NCBI GenBank assembly: GCA_030248215.1
Contig: JASANG010000627.1
Location: 248,001 to 312,000 of the forward strand
Source: Enoplolaimus lenunculus
Taxonomy: Eukaryota > Nematoda > Enoplea > Enoplida > Thoracostomopsidae
DNA: 64,000 bases
Direction of reading: 5' to 3'
The position numbers and the translations under genes are program-made. Position 1 is the first letter of the stretch; the number at the start of each line of letters is the position of its first letter. Positions 17,510-31,400 of this stretch are shown piece after piece. A model generated the notes under the pieces. It saw nothing but the letters and a program-made list of their open reading frames with translations. It ran no database searches and had not been told where the DNA came from.

Positions 17510-18039
17510 AGCTATTTGACCCAGTTGGCAACGGGGCGTCCCAAACGACAATTGCTGTTCGGGGCCGCCCAAACAACAACAGGAACAACAGGTACACAAA
17601 CCAATTTTGATTGGTTGTTCAGGTTTGATTAAATTCCAGAAAACTGACTTCCACAGTAAGTATTTGCCTTCACTATATTTGCAAGCTATAAATTAAATAA
17701 TGTTTATATGAGTTGGAGGATACACGGGCGCAATTTGATTGACTAATATAAAGAACCGAAATAAAAATCAGCATTACCTATATAAACTTTGTATTCGATT
17801 AAACATTACGACACATGTTGACACACCATCGTTTGTATACAATATGAGTACTATAAACCTTGTTTAATTTATAATTTACAAATATGGTCAGGGAAAATAG
17901 TTATTGTGTAAGTGAATTTTTCGACCATAGTCAAAACTGAGCAACAAATCATCAACAGTTTGCATCGCAGTACTTGTTTGAGCTGTCCCGAACAGCAATT
18001 GTCGTTTGGGAAGTCCCAATTGCGAACTGGGGCAAATAG
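17510..18039. repeat. Inverted pair of related segments
   Basis: Positions 17510-17577 on + closely resemble the complement of 17974-18039. They share CCCAAACGACAATTGCTGTT and flanking CAGTT...GGCAA / GCAATTGGG blocks. The arms are about 68 bp and about 400 bp apart. Neither arm is inside a gene I can support, and I do not know the family. Confidence 0.5.
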
Positions 18040-18765
18040 TTGTTAAAGGGACGACATATATACCGTAGTGACCCAAATAAGATGGGCAGGCAATAAGAGT
18101 CCGAACTCGCAATTTTGGATCTAAATCAATAAAAGTCTTTGCTCAATCCTTTATCACATGAATATTTTCTATTTTATCTAAGACCAACTTTCATGGTAGG
18201 ATTCGAAAACAAAGTACCTGTTAGCAACCAAGCAGTTTGTTTTTTACTAAGCTAATTTGCCGCTATCAAGTAACCAATCCGGAAACGCATAGCTTTGTCT
18301 GATATGATTCTGCCTTGGGCTAGCCGGCCAATGTATAGAACAGGACCGGATTGTTTTGCGGCAAGGCTGTAATAGAGTAAATGTGAGTAGGGGTTACCTT
18401 AGCCTGATCGCGTACAAGCTTCCAGGACCTAATTCATAATACCGGACCCAAATGGCAAGGGTAGAACATTCTAGAGAGCCGAAATAAAATGGCAGTTTTC
18501 TCCTATTCGGGTCACTACCATAGGGTATAAACCAGGGTACAATTGTACGTATACCTCCGCCTCCGGCAGACAATCAGCCTCCGGCTGTGGCTCCGGTAGA
18601 ATCTTTGCCGGAGGTTCCGGCAATTTCACTAGTCAAATTTTGCAGAATTTTGCAAAATGTATGTTTATAGCACGTTTCGAATTTTCAGAATTTCGCAGAA
18701 AATTAGCGTAAAACCAAACAACTCAACAATATATTGCAGATATTTTAAACTTAACTGATACCCTG

Positions 18766-19110
18766 GCGTACAAATATTCACCGGACTTCCGAAAATTTCA
18801 AAGAAAACATAGCGGATGCATCGAAATTTTTAGATTTCGAACGAATAGCGTAATTTTTATTTCATTTCGAACAAATTGCAACATATTTGTAATGAAAAAT
18901 TGTCTACAAGTACGCGATTTAGAATTAATTTTGAACGTTTAAAAATAACAATTTCCGTTATTTTTATAACAGAAACAGAAATAGACACCGATTTTTACCA
19001 AAAACGGAAACAAATACCCCACTTCACACATTGTTACTACAGTAGTAAGCAGTTAGGTTGGTGGTTTGATGAGAAAAAATACTGAAAGTATTGTGCGACG
19101 AGTCTCATCT
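18766..19110. repeat. Dispersed repeat, copy 1
   Basis: This stretch resembles 62990-63310 on the same strand. Shared blocks include TTCAAAG or TTTAAAGAAAA followed by an 'acacatc / atgcatc' block, TTCATTTCGAACA, ACGTGATTT/ACGCGATTT, and TTTCCGTTATTT. A CCGG-type MITE end lies next to this copy. Confidence 0.5.
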
Positions 19111-19631
19111 TCAGTCTGCAGCTAAAGTATAGTATATATTGGTACCAGGGCGCATCCGGAATTACAATTTACCGGAACCGGTATTTGAAAAAATTACCGG
19201 AAACGAGCACGTGCAACCGGAGGTTAACAATTTCGCCGGAGAAACAGAAAAAAATAGGCAATAAAATGCTGAATTCGCTAATAGATTAAATTCTATTTGT
19301 GGAAAACCACTGTATAAACGTTCAAATTCCAAACTGGTACTTCAAATGCAAAGCTAACCGAAGGTCGCTAACAAACAGGATGTATGAGTACGAAATGTTT
19401 TTCCGAAATGGCATTGATCTCCAACAAAATACCATCGAAGCCCTTGTCACATAGCCACTTTTGTTGAAAGCGAATACCAGACGATCGCTATCAATTGTAA
19501 CCCATGAAGTGATACAGCTTCTAAATATCGGCTCATGCAATAACAGCAAATGAATTTACTCGATTAAATTAAATTCAAAACCACGGGTAGATTCATGCAT
19601 GCGTATCAATAAAACAAAATTCATTGAGTTT

Positions 19632-19808
19632 TTGACCCATGTAAACATCAGGGGCGGAACGTTTTTCTGCGGGACTGTAATAGAGTAAGCTTAAGCTTAT
19701 ATATACCAATTTTTTGCTTAGACTTAGATAGAAGCTCATTCTTGCGCTCAGGCTTTGGCTTAGGATTATGCTTACACTACTGTAACGGCCTTGTTGAACA
19801 CAGTTGAC
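19632..19808. mobile_element. GGCC-type MITE, degenerate copy
   Basis: The left end is GACCCATGTAAACATCAGGG. The core has GCTTAGACTTAG and GGCTTTGGCTTAGGATTATG hexamer-like units. The right end has decayed. Further fragments of this family lie near 18326-18460, 25420-25460 and 39114-39185. Confidence 0.6.
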
Positions 19809-21227
19809 TTTATTTTGACAGTCATATATTTTGTCCGAAACTATTCTACTCCGTTCTGTTAAAAAGTTGTTCATTTAGCAAACCAATTGTAAAGTGAAAC
19901 GGGAGTAAAGTCAATAATATATAAAATTACACCAAGACAAATAACTTTGTATAAAAGTACGAAGATCATCATAATTCAGTTTGCGAGGTAATGAACAGCT
20001 ATTAAGCCAAATACAATCCTCAAGTATGAAGTACGATAACGTGGCATGATAGGCAAGCATATGCTATCAAAAAGTACTACATACATTTATATATTTAGGT
20101 ATACATACAGAGATCAAAAATACTGTAATATTAACAATGCCTAAATCGGCAAAAAAAGGAACGCCATTAGCATAAAAATTGAAATAATACGTAAGGCAGT
20201 ATAGCAAGAGCAAAACTGTATTGATGCATCTTAAAAGAGAGCGCTACAAAAAATGACACGTAACCAGATGTATGTATGAATACCTGAGATTTAGATTGAA
20301 CTGTGCAGGAACCGAATATGGACCAATCTGAATTCTAGTTTCACAATACTTTATTACTGCATTAAAACTTTTTAATTCCTCTTTCTAAAAGAAAACACGA
20401 AACTGCAACTCTAAAATTTTTCTTATGTATGTATATATAGCTTAAGGGCAGAAACAAACGAGTAATGACAACTAGAAATTTTGGCAAGTAATGAAACCAG
20501 TGATAATTTTCAGCTGTATATTATAGACTTCTTACGTACGTTTTACTGCATTAACCGATACAGCGGAACAAACACGAAAAGAAAAAGCCAAAAATTGGTC
20601 GGCGTAGAACACATGCTATAAAATCAATAAAACAAATGCAATTGGCAAAAAATACAAGCTCACAAGATAAAACTGGAATTTAGAAAAACGCAATTAATAT
20701 ATATACATACAAATTAGAATCATGCATAAATGTGGAACTTCAAGAAAAACAGTGTACGATGGTTTGCACCAATTTTAAAAGACAACACAAGTGACACTGT
20801 TTGAGCCAACTTCACACTGCATGCTATTAGCAAGCAGTGTGATACAATCCCTGAAATGTTTAAAAACTCTATGATTGATTTCTCCCGACCAAGGTGTGCC
20901 AGTGTGCAAACCAAATACCAAATATATTAAAAACTTATTTTTCTTAAATTTGTACTTAGCCGGACGTAGCACCTAAATTTGTGCACTGGTTGAAGTATTT
21001 CAGTCGCACAGTGTCGGTAGCTTTATACCGGATGTGTTTTTGCCGGATTTTAAGCGGGATTCGGATATACATAGTGGCATGCTACGCTTAAAACCGTTTT
21101 CTGGCTTCAGCTCATCCGTGATGAAGACTGAACGAACTCGACAAACTATGACTTAGTCGGCAACGATCAACACAATACAGTCCCTGGAATCCTTCAAAAC
21201 TCCTACCAACTACCTTCTCCTTACAAG

Positions 21228-21233
21228 TTTTAT
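21228..21233 (-). promoter_or_regulatory. AATAAA polyadenylation signal
   Basis: The complement strand reads AATAAA about 60 bases after the stop codon of the large gene (21293-21295), a normal place for the 3' processing signal. This supports the placement of the gene's end. Confidence 0.5.
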
Positions 21234-21292
21234 TGACTAATCTTTATCGCAGTGAGACCCTGTTCTCTCAGAAGCCCTTCCTGCTACTCAGC

Positions 21293-22488
21293 TCATGCGT
21301 GATGAAAGCTCAACGAGCTGGACGAACTGTAACTACTCGTCCGATCGGCAACTGTACATAAATCGCTCAGCATCAAACTCGAGCAATCAGATGCATCAGA
21401 ATCAGATGAATCCGAAACACTATCCGCGTCAGACATCAAAACATTCTTACCCCCTTGCAGTTGGTTATCGACACCTGTAGTAATGCTACGATTACACCCT
21501 TGCTGTTGAGCAGAGACTCTATATTGCACTTGATGTGATAGTTGCTCTGTGCGTGGTTTACCACAATCAAACGCTTTCCGGTGCTCAGCTGGATGCTGAA
21601 ATGAATCTTTGTTAACTTTGCCACAATAATTACTGCTACAGTTAGCTTTAGTATTATTAGCTGCAAAATTACTACTATTATACTTATTATTATTATGATT
21701 ATTATTATTATTATTATTGCTGTTATAACATATCGTGTCGTTGCCATACCGTTTATTGACTCGAATATGAAACGGCAAGTTTTCGTACGTCTCGCCAGAA
21801 GTCTCGGCATCATTTTGTGGAGGGTCAGATTCGCTGGCGTCAGTTTGTGGTGCAGCAAAACCAGTGCCTCCTTGATCATCCGTATCGGCTGTTTCGCTCC
21901 AACTACCTTCGCTGCACCCAGCAGTGGCAAACAAACTATCGCTTGTGTTTGACGTATCGGACAACTCAAACGCAAAATAGTTCATTCGAGACAAAGGGCT
22001 ATTATTAGCGGTGATTACTGCCGAAGTTGGCAATTCAGCACTTGACATCCCACCGCCACCGCCACTGGTTGTACTTGTATCTGAGCTTGGCTTTCGCTGT
22101 TCAGCTACCATTCGCTGTTTCGCTGCTGTAATATGGCTGTTATTCAATGGTTTGCCGTGTATTATATCACCCAACGACGTGTTATCGAACACAGGCACAC
22201 TATCGTCAGCTGGATTCTCCACATGTTCATGCTGTTTCTGCACATTTTTATGGGCATTTTGATGTGCTGGCAAGCCCTGTTTTTCACCGTTGGCTAGTGC
22301 CACTAGTTTACGCTTTTTACGCGATGAATTGCGACGAAACAAACGCATAGCGCCGTCTGTTTGTAACCATTCATTGTTCCCTCCGTTCAAATCATCCGTA
22401 CCATTAGCAAGTGCTCGGCCAATTAACCGCCGCGAGACATTACTCCCGTTACGCAGCGGTGTCAGATCACGTAAAAAATCAAAATAAC
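21293..22488 (-). CDS. Large gene last exon (exon 19) with poly-Asn tract
   Basis: The acceptor is TTTATAG. It joins exon 18 (23889-24072, which ends WFRQLKSKRK) as KRKGYFDFLRDLTPLRNGSN. It contains a basic RNSSRKKRK cluster, Ser/Thr/Gly-rich stretches and a poly-Asn tract coded by an AAT/AAC microsatellite (about 21680-21720). It ends in a Ser-rich tail and a TGA stop. There are 397 codons after the two split bases. Confidence 0.8.
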
Positions 22489-25400
22489 CTATAAAATAAT
22501 AATAATAATGATGATGATTTAATATAGATCAAATATCAGAACTTGAAAACTTCTTTTATCTAATTTTAGCATTAAAGGGTTTTTGGGTGCGAGGAATCTG
22601 CGTAGACTGTTTAGGAACCTCCAAAACCGATAGTTGAGCGGTTAGCTAAAAGATAATTTGCATATTAGCAAGGTTATAAACCTAAATTAGGACTTTTTAC
22701 AATATTTCACTAATTATTAAGGTTAAAAGCAATATAATTTCAGCACTAAAGGGTTTTTAGGTGCAAGGAACTTGAATAAATAGTTTATAAACATCCAAAA
22801 CCGGTAATTGAATAGTTAGCTAATAACTAATTTGCATAATAGCTTAATTGACAAGACAAAACTAGGACTTTTTAAATTATTTCAATAATTTTTAGGGTTC
22901 ATTGAAGGTTTTTGGGTGCGAGGAATCTGAATAATTTGTTTACAAACCTCCAAAACCGATAATTGAATAGTTAGCTAATAGTTAATTTGCATATCAGCTT
23001 AATTGACAAGACAAAATTAGGATTTTTTAAATTATTCCAAAAATTATAGGGTGGCTGAAGGGTTTTTGGGTGCGAGGAATCTGAGGACATTGCTTACAAA
23101 GCTCCAAAACCGATAAATGAATAGTTAGCTAATAACTAATTTGCATATTACCTTAATTGCTTACGTGTGTTCGAGCTTCGCTCAATAAATGTAGTCCCAC
23201 TACGACTGGTTTTAAAATGTTTCAAGTCTACTATAATACAAATGACTCACTCAAGGCTTTACGTTCTTCGTTTCCATAACGACGAAACACACTGGTCTTC
23301 ATTATTGTGGGCCGTACGCCTGGTGGTGTATATCGGACAACAGCACGCCTCTGTTCTCGAGCTGCAACCCGGCCGGGAGAAAATTTCAGTAAACGAATGA
23401 GAAATTCAGCTGATTACGGGTGAATCCTCACACTCAATATCATTTAAATATGCCAATTTCCGGGATTATATGGACACACCCACGCAATGCGTAACTACGC
23501 CGCACTATGCATCAAGCAGCTATAGCGCCACATTGCCCTAAATCACTATCGTCCAAATGAACGAATGGAAAACCAGTCTGATAATAGACCGTTCAAAATA
23601 GTTCGTTTCACATTAATACATCTTCACGCATGTTTTGTAGTTCAGCGTGCGACGACGGAAATACTCCTGATATACACCATGGTTATTAACAATAAATCGT
23701 ACATATTTTACTACAACGTAACAATAAGTCAAACATATTTTACTGCAACATTTCTAGGCAGCTGATTACAAAAGCACGCTTGCCACCACCGTAGGATTCA
23801 TACCCGCGTTACGATCCACAGGCTTTATTACCCACTGACTGATCTAACCACTCAGCTTCACAGTACACGCCAATATATACAAACTAACCTTTACGTTTGC
23901 TTTTCAGCTGGCGAAACCATTCAGTCATCATAAACGAGCCGTCATCTTCACTGTCGTCATCGCTGGCGCTGCTCGTGTCACATTTATTCACTCCATTGCG
24001 ATTGCAGTTACTTGCATTGTTGATTCGCGACATTTCTGATGACGAACGGAAAATACGTCGCCCGCCGATATCCTGCAAGAACAATCAGCAATAAGCTCTC
24101 ACAATTATCAAATTTTAGCACCTTTATTACACTCTATAGTGCAGATTTTTTGGTAGACGCGTACAATTAAATATTTTGACGTAGACTAACGTTCACTATT
24201 ACCTATCTCCAAATATACGTATTAACAAAAAGCAGAGATAATCCTCAAAATTAGGTATAAATGGGCATTATATCTTGATTCTAATAAATGAGAACCAGTC
24301 ATTAGTTTACGAGCATAGCACAACTTTCTCACCTTTCCTTGCAACGCCATTTCACGCCTTCCAATCACACGACTTGACGACGTAACAATTTCAGTGCACG
24401 GCGGTGAACTTTCTCGTTCCACACTCATAGTTTGCTTCTTGGCGACTGAATCTTGCCTTAAACGCAATTTTCACACCATTATGCACCTCAAGCTATCGAC
24501 GCCGCACACTGCTATTAATTTTAAAAAATATACACAATATTAACACGTGAACAACAGCATTAACAGTTAAGAAGCAATTGCTAATGCTACACAGCACAGC
24601 AAGTCAAAAAATTTATCTTTACAATACAAATTAGTTACACCATTTTGCGTGAAATGTTATAAGGTATGACGTTTTGCTAACATAACCTCTACTGAGCAGG
24701 CTGTAATACTGTCATTTTTTTAATTCCGGTAAAAATTTACCGGAACCCGAACGGTAAAAATGCATCAACCGGAATTCTGGTTGCATCCTGCTAGTGAGAA
24801 ATACTTTTTGGGAGGTGGTGCACACGGATTCAACACGGGAGATTTGCTGAGTGAGGGCCATTTTGAAATTTTTAGCAAGAACCAACCTACCATTTCGGAG
24901 CTTATAAGTGGCATTAACCGATGCCTTTTGTCTTTCCGTTTTTAGATCTTTTATCTCAAAGCAGGAGGCTTTTTGGAGCGGGGGAAGCTGAAAATAAGGG
25001 GTATTTTTCGAGTGGAGGCGCACACAAGCGAAATGTGGTTATGCACGCCAGGGATGGGTGGTCTCGGTTAAAAAAGCGTGACCGAGACTGAAACACAACC
25101 TATCGACAGGGGTGGGCGGTCTCGGCCTCGGTCGCGGCAGGTCTCGGGCTTTGGCTGGTCTCGGTATCGCTTTTCTTGAGTCTCGGTAATTTGCAAATCG
25201 AGATCAAAGAGGTAAAAAAGCGATAAATATTTCCTATAAGCTGAGCTAATTTGAGGTTGATGAAAGGACGCAGCAATGTTTTGCTTGTATTTTGGACTAA
25301 ATGTATATGTATGAACCACAAAAGATTGGTAACTTGTTTACTTCATTCAACACTATGACTATATTAATAAAGTCTCAAGTTCACTCAAAGTGATTATCTT

Positions 25401-28400
25401 ACTACATTATGACATAGATGGCCTAGGTTTAGGTTTACGCTTTAGCATAGGTATCGGGTGTGGAAGTAACAAGTATAAAATTGCACAACGCAAGCAAAGT
25501 GAATGCGCTTTATGCAAAAATTGATCACCAAGTAATGTTTTCATTAATATTGGCATTGACAGTCGCGTATAATCAGCTCAGGTTCATTTTCATGTGTGCC
25601 ACGTCTGTGATAATTGGAGTTGGGGATTGTTTTGTGAAAGTTTCAAACGTTTAGTTCGTGCCAAAATTACCAAGTGATAAATAAACTAAAAAATAAAGTT
25701 TGGCGGCGATTCATTAGTTTAATTGTATGAATTAAACGACAATTCTGAGCAGATAAAATATTCAAAAGTTTTGTTAGAAAAATCTTTATGTTCGGTGACG
25801 GTTAAGAGCTGACCGAGATCGAGACCAAAAGTCTCTATCTCGGTAGGTTAGGTCCTGCTCGCTCTGAATTGGCGTTTCATACAATGAAACTAATAAATCG
25901 CCGCCAAACTTTATTTTTTACTTTGTTTTTCACTTGGCTACTGTCCACATACAACTTCGAAAAGGCTCGGGACAAATCTTACTGCCTCAAAACACACTCA
26001 ATGCAACACTAACACAAAGCTAATTTGTTGTTTTTGATCCCGGGTAAACCGAATAGACTGGAGAATTTTTTAACATAGCGTAGACGTTATAAAATAATGC
26101 GGATAACCCAATATTTTTTACACGGTGCCCTAAATGTTTCAAACGCGAAAATGCAACTATTTGTGCTTTGTCACAATAAAATCAAAGTGTTTTGTGGTTC
26201 CTTTCAAAAAAAAGAAGTTTGGGTAAAAGGAGGGTCATTCGGTTTTTCAAATCGCTGCAAACCAGGTAGCGGTGCTCCACGATCGTTCACTGTTTGCGTT
26301 GGCAGGCGAAATACGCAACTACTCTCCAGCCAAAGTTGCGATCCAAAGACGGTTTGCAAACCACCGAGAGTGACAAAAAGCGAGACCGAAACCGTGACGA
26401 GCCAACCTCTGAGACTTGCCGAGACCGCTTATCCCTGCAGCACGGCAACGGACGCCATTAAATGGTCAAAGAATATTCCATGCAATAACACACGAAATAT
26501 CCGCACGCTACAGTCGTAACTAAACTGGCATGAAGAAACTATATACTTATCGTAACAAATTTAAATAGAAAAAGGTCTTTTCCTCTGTCAAGCCGAAGTG
26601 CTCTCAATCCAACAAGTTAATCATCTATCTTTTAATTATTATCGTTATAATCGACGTAACAAATTTAAATAGATAAAACCTTTTAATCTGTCAACCCGAA
26701 GTGCTCTCACACGAACAATAATTATCATCTATCATTTAATTATTATCGTTATAATCGAACCCAATCGCCATTCTCCGAAAACCCAAAGCATTTTTGACGA
26801 CATATCTTGTTTTGAAATCGGATTTCCTAACAAATTTCAAATCGGCCACAAGAAACTGAACCAGTTTTCTTCATGCATAGCTTCATCACAATATTGAGCC
26901 GTTATGTAGTTGCACCCAGAGATGGCCTAAACCATCATTTGCATAGAAAATTCAAACAGAACCCACGGCAACATTATTCGCATACATCAATATGAGTTTG
27001 CATCTAGTCATGAATACTAATATGCGAAGCATGGACCAAGATATACAAACCCATTATGATACAGCGAAATGTGACTTTACACGTGCAGGAAAACTATATA
27101 TCCGTTACACAAAATACGTTCACCCCACATGTTACCAGTATACCACTGTCAAATAAATTGGTGCAAACTTGTAATAACTAGTGATTAAGTAAATAAGCAT
27201 TATACAACTTTTAATTTTGTTAAAATATTGCACGTAAATACATGTATTTCGAGAACTACATAAGTTAAGCAGAGCAGACATAGTAATCATACTGAAGAGT
27301 GAGAAACTTTCAGAGTAGCATACTTACCGCGAAGAGTAATGTATTTAGTAAAATGGCTCAAAGTATAGTACATATACACATGATTTTTAACTCGACACGT
27401 TCTTGTGTACATTGAAGTCTTCTTCGCAATGTTGCCGAGTTAGATCTTCACTTTGCTTTTAAATATTATAGTTGTTAAATCATGTTTCATAAGTAGTTAA
27501 TACATTGCGCTGCGTTACAGATAGGTGCCTCGGTGTTTATGTACCTTCACTAGCCGTCCCACTTCGCTAAATAATACATTAAGCATTAATATATCGATGG
27601 TACCGTGGTTAAAATTTCAGACTGGTGTGGCAGCTGAAATTTTTGTTTTAGCCAAAAAATGCAAAAAAGTTTATGTACCTGTTGCTGACGCGATTATGGA
27701 ATATTAACGGTAATTAAAAAAAGCACAACGTTCGACTTCCAATGTCCCACCAGAATTCATACCAAAGTCAAATTCCGGTGGCTTTCACTTCGGTTTCGGC
27801 CATGTAATATGCCGGAAATAAAACTTTTGCACTGTGTTCTGTTCAGTAACGCTATAATCAATCACAAATGACTCTTCAACATAGGGGATATATTATCCTC
27901 GATTTCAAAAGTTAGTTTTAGTTAGGAATTAGTAACAAATAATCAGTATGGAAATTGAAATGGCTTAAGTGAACTTTAGAAGGTTATACAAGCAACTGGT
28001 TATCACAAAAAGCAACAATGATGTTTAACTAACCATCCCTTTGGTGCCATTTGAAAATCACCCGCTGTATTGCGTACAGGGTCGTAAGTATCGATATTTG
28101 AAACAGGTGGTGAACTAACTGCTGCTCCCGTATCAGGCGAACACAAACTATCGCCGCCATCAGCAATAGAATAAAAATCTTGTCGAAACTCTAAACTAGC
28201 TTGTTGTTCCAATGCTTGTGCACTATGCCATACGGCTGTTGTCTACAAAATAAATCACAGAACAAGAGTTCACAAATAAAACCAGTGGATTCCAATTAGG
28301 GTGTGAGGGTTCCACCGGAATTCTGTTTTTGGCCCGAGTTCCTGCAAAAATTCAGCTCCTGATTCAAAGATGCAGGAACGAATCTTTACGGTTTTAAGGC

Positions 28401-31400
28401 AAAATCATTCATAATCATATTTTAATCTTTGAAAATTGTGTCTTTGAAAAGTTGTTATTTCGAAATGGGTGTTTTTGCAATTAGCGCTCAATTTTGTTAA
28501 AATCTGCTGTCGCGCAATACCTGATAAGAAAATAGCTGAAAATTTGCTTAAGAGAACAGTAATTCGGCGATGAAGATTATTTCCAATTCCAATTCGTGTT
28601 CCTGCAAACAATCAATTCCTGTTCCTGTTTCGGTAAAACTTAGTTCCCGTTGGAACCCTGATAATAACTGAAGTTAATACGTGGGCATTTGGATTTCGAC
28701 AGAAATCAATCTGCACTTAATGTTGGCATTGTAAAGAAATAACTTTATATAAAATTTCGTTGTCCGGTTAGGGCCAGGGTGCAATCGGATTCCGATTCCG
28801 ATTACGATTCTAAACGAGTTCCGATTCAGATTACGATAACACAATCAATCGGAATTTCCACATTTGAATTTTAGGCCTCCTTGTTGTGATATGTTGTGTA
28901 AAATTCTGCATAATTTATCATTAAATTGTTCTCGATGAGTTAACTTATCAATAATTGATTGTAGTTTAGTTTTAAAGAGAAAAAATGATTGCCAATTTGG
29001 TCATACGACGTTTTTGAGGATTGTCGCCGGCCAACAGACACCCTAAATCAATATTACACTTATTAACACAAATTATCATATAGTCAAAAAATTTGTAGTT
29101 GCGATTCCGGAATAATCCAGTTCCGCTTTGCACCCTGGGTGAGGCATAGCAGTGCAATATATAATCTAATTATTGCAGCGCTGCGATAGCGCTCCAAACT
29201 TACAGGATCGTCTCTGACATCATAATCATGGAGCCCTTCCTGTCCGGCTGAGCCAAAACTATTCTGAAAATCTGCTTCCGTCTAAAATGAATCCAAAAAA
29301 CATTTCGGATAACGAAGCAAAAAATTTAAAAAATTTACCACACATTGTGTTGTGCAGTTTTCTGAACCCCCGAAGATTGCGCAGCAATAATGTTATTCGT
29401 TAAAAATTTGAAACTAAATCGCTTTCGAAGGCAGTGGGAACAGAGAAACTTACTTCGGTATACGTAAGTCTGTTTCTCAATGATTTTTCGTTATTCAAAC
29501 TATCTGGATAACTTTGGCTACAACTTACACAACTGTCCATCATATCCGAATTACGTTCAATACTACCGACAGTGTCCGACTCGGATGTTGCAAGGTTAAC
29601 ATCTCTTAGTGGTGTTTCCTGCTTGTTCCAACACGAAGAATTAAATTGTGCGACAGTATGTCGCAAATACTGCTTCAGATTATACGGTAAAACCGAAATC
29701 GTTAGACAACTATCGGAATTGTATCGCAGAAGGAAACCGCATGCTGAACCCGAAATCCTGTACGAGATTTGATCACTGAAAAAATGACAAGCAAATAACT
29801 ATTATCAAAAGCAGAGTTTTGAATAACGTATTATAAATAATTTATTTTGAAAATTATATTCTTTTCGGTGATCAACAAAATTTGATTGAGGCTGAGACTT
29901 GGCCATTGCCGGTCTCCGCCCATTCTTATTCGCTGAGCTCAAAAATGCCATTCGCATCTCTGCACAACGTCCGGTTCTTTAGTTATGGCAGCCGGAATTT
30001 CCGCCTATTTAACACACAACACTGCTAACTTGCTAACACATTGTATATGTATCTATACACAACCACACCGTAATATATTGTAGCTATTGTATAGCTACAG
30101 AAAACATCTTTAGTTACGCATGATCCATTGGCTTGATCGGTTAAACGTTTGATTTTTCAAATCTTTAGCACCTGTTGGGTCAAGCGATCGATTCCTACGA
30201 TAAAAAAATGTTTTATCAAATTTTTCTTTATTTTAAAAATATCGGTTTATATTCCAATTAAAAAGATGAAGTATGTTTCATGATTTCTTTGACGTTTACA
30301 ATGAAAAGAACAATAGCTGTTAAATTGTTTTCAACAGTGATCAGGGCCATGATAGATTTGGCAATATTTCTGTTCACCCGAATCAAAACTATGAACGATT
30401 TGTATTTGATTTTACGCGACACAAGGTCTGTTATCGAGATGCTTGCAAAAATTGACGTGTTAAAGCAACGCACTTGCTGTCGGGTTCACTCAAGAATCGA
30501 AGAATCCGAAGTAAATTTGGTTTTTTCGCAATGTGTTTAGAGTTACAATTTTGGCGGTATATATGTTTAGTGTTTGAAGTTCGTCCGGGTTCTCGCTCGC
30601 TCCGGTCGCAATGGTATTTAACTGCTGCTCTCTCGCGATTCACGGTTGCTATCAGAGGTGACATTCGTTACATAAGCAGCCCAAGCGCTGAAATACTAAA
30701 TACGAAACTTCCACGCGAGGGTTGATGCATGAAACCTCTATATTTTAGGAATTTATAGATCGTTACGTCTGGCGTTGTCCTCGGTGTCGCTTGCGAGCTT
30801 CTGTACGTTCAGCATCTGCGTTTGAAAATTCGAACCTTAGCTCAGATAATTTGCTACTCACTTTATTCTACTGGTCGCATAAAACTCCTGTTTGCAATGC
30901 GTCTAATTTGCCCGGGATTCGAAAAGCTACACTCATTCAGTGGTACAACAGATTCAGGGACTATGCAGTACGGAGCTACTGAATTCGCCTTATCTTTTTC
31001 GATTTGGCGGTCCAAATGTTATCGTGCAAGTAGACGAGTGTTGTGGCTTGTAGAAAATACCAATGTGGAAGACTAGTGCCATGTCAGTGGGTCCTAGGCA
31101 TTTATGACGCAACCCAGTGTCGCGGTTCCATTCATCTTGCGGACCGCAGGGACGCACAGGCACTTATTCCAATTATTCATAACTTCGTGTTACCAGGCAC
31201 AACTATTTGGGCAGATGATTTGGCCGCATACCTAATCTTTGTGAGGAATTTATGTGGAGGGGACGATTTGGACAAAGCGGAAATTGACCCTAGCGAAATA
31301 TGTTATTGTGCTTAGCGCGCTATGCGTAATGATATCTTGGCGTTTGAAATTGATATTTTATCTTTTCATTGCAATATAAGACGATAATTTTAAAATAAAT

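Larger units (their letters stand above)
13501..21292. other. Long gene-free region with scattered repeats
   Basis: About 7.8 kb separate the collagen start from the 3' end of the large - strand gene. I find no frame with supporting splice sites or recognisable domains. It holds a 760-bp CAGGG element (15791-16550), a GGCC-type MITE (19632-19808), two inverted related segments (17510-17577 and 17974-18039), a dispersed repeat (18766-19110), ends of CCGG-type MITEs (about 18533-18620 and 19141-19230) and palindromic TATACATA microsatellite DNA at 15735-15785. The 84-codon + frame at 14463 is AT-rich and unsupported. Confidence 0.55.

Noticed and set aside
23772-23867. tRNA-like sequence on the - strand (GCTGAGTGGTTAGATC, then GGGTATGAATCC)
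   Set aside because: The B box is poor and the stems do not pair; at best an old SINE fragment.
30280-30725. Short + strand frames inside the Merlin element
   Set aside because: They do not match the transposase family and lie before its conserved start; probably chance frames.
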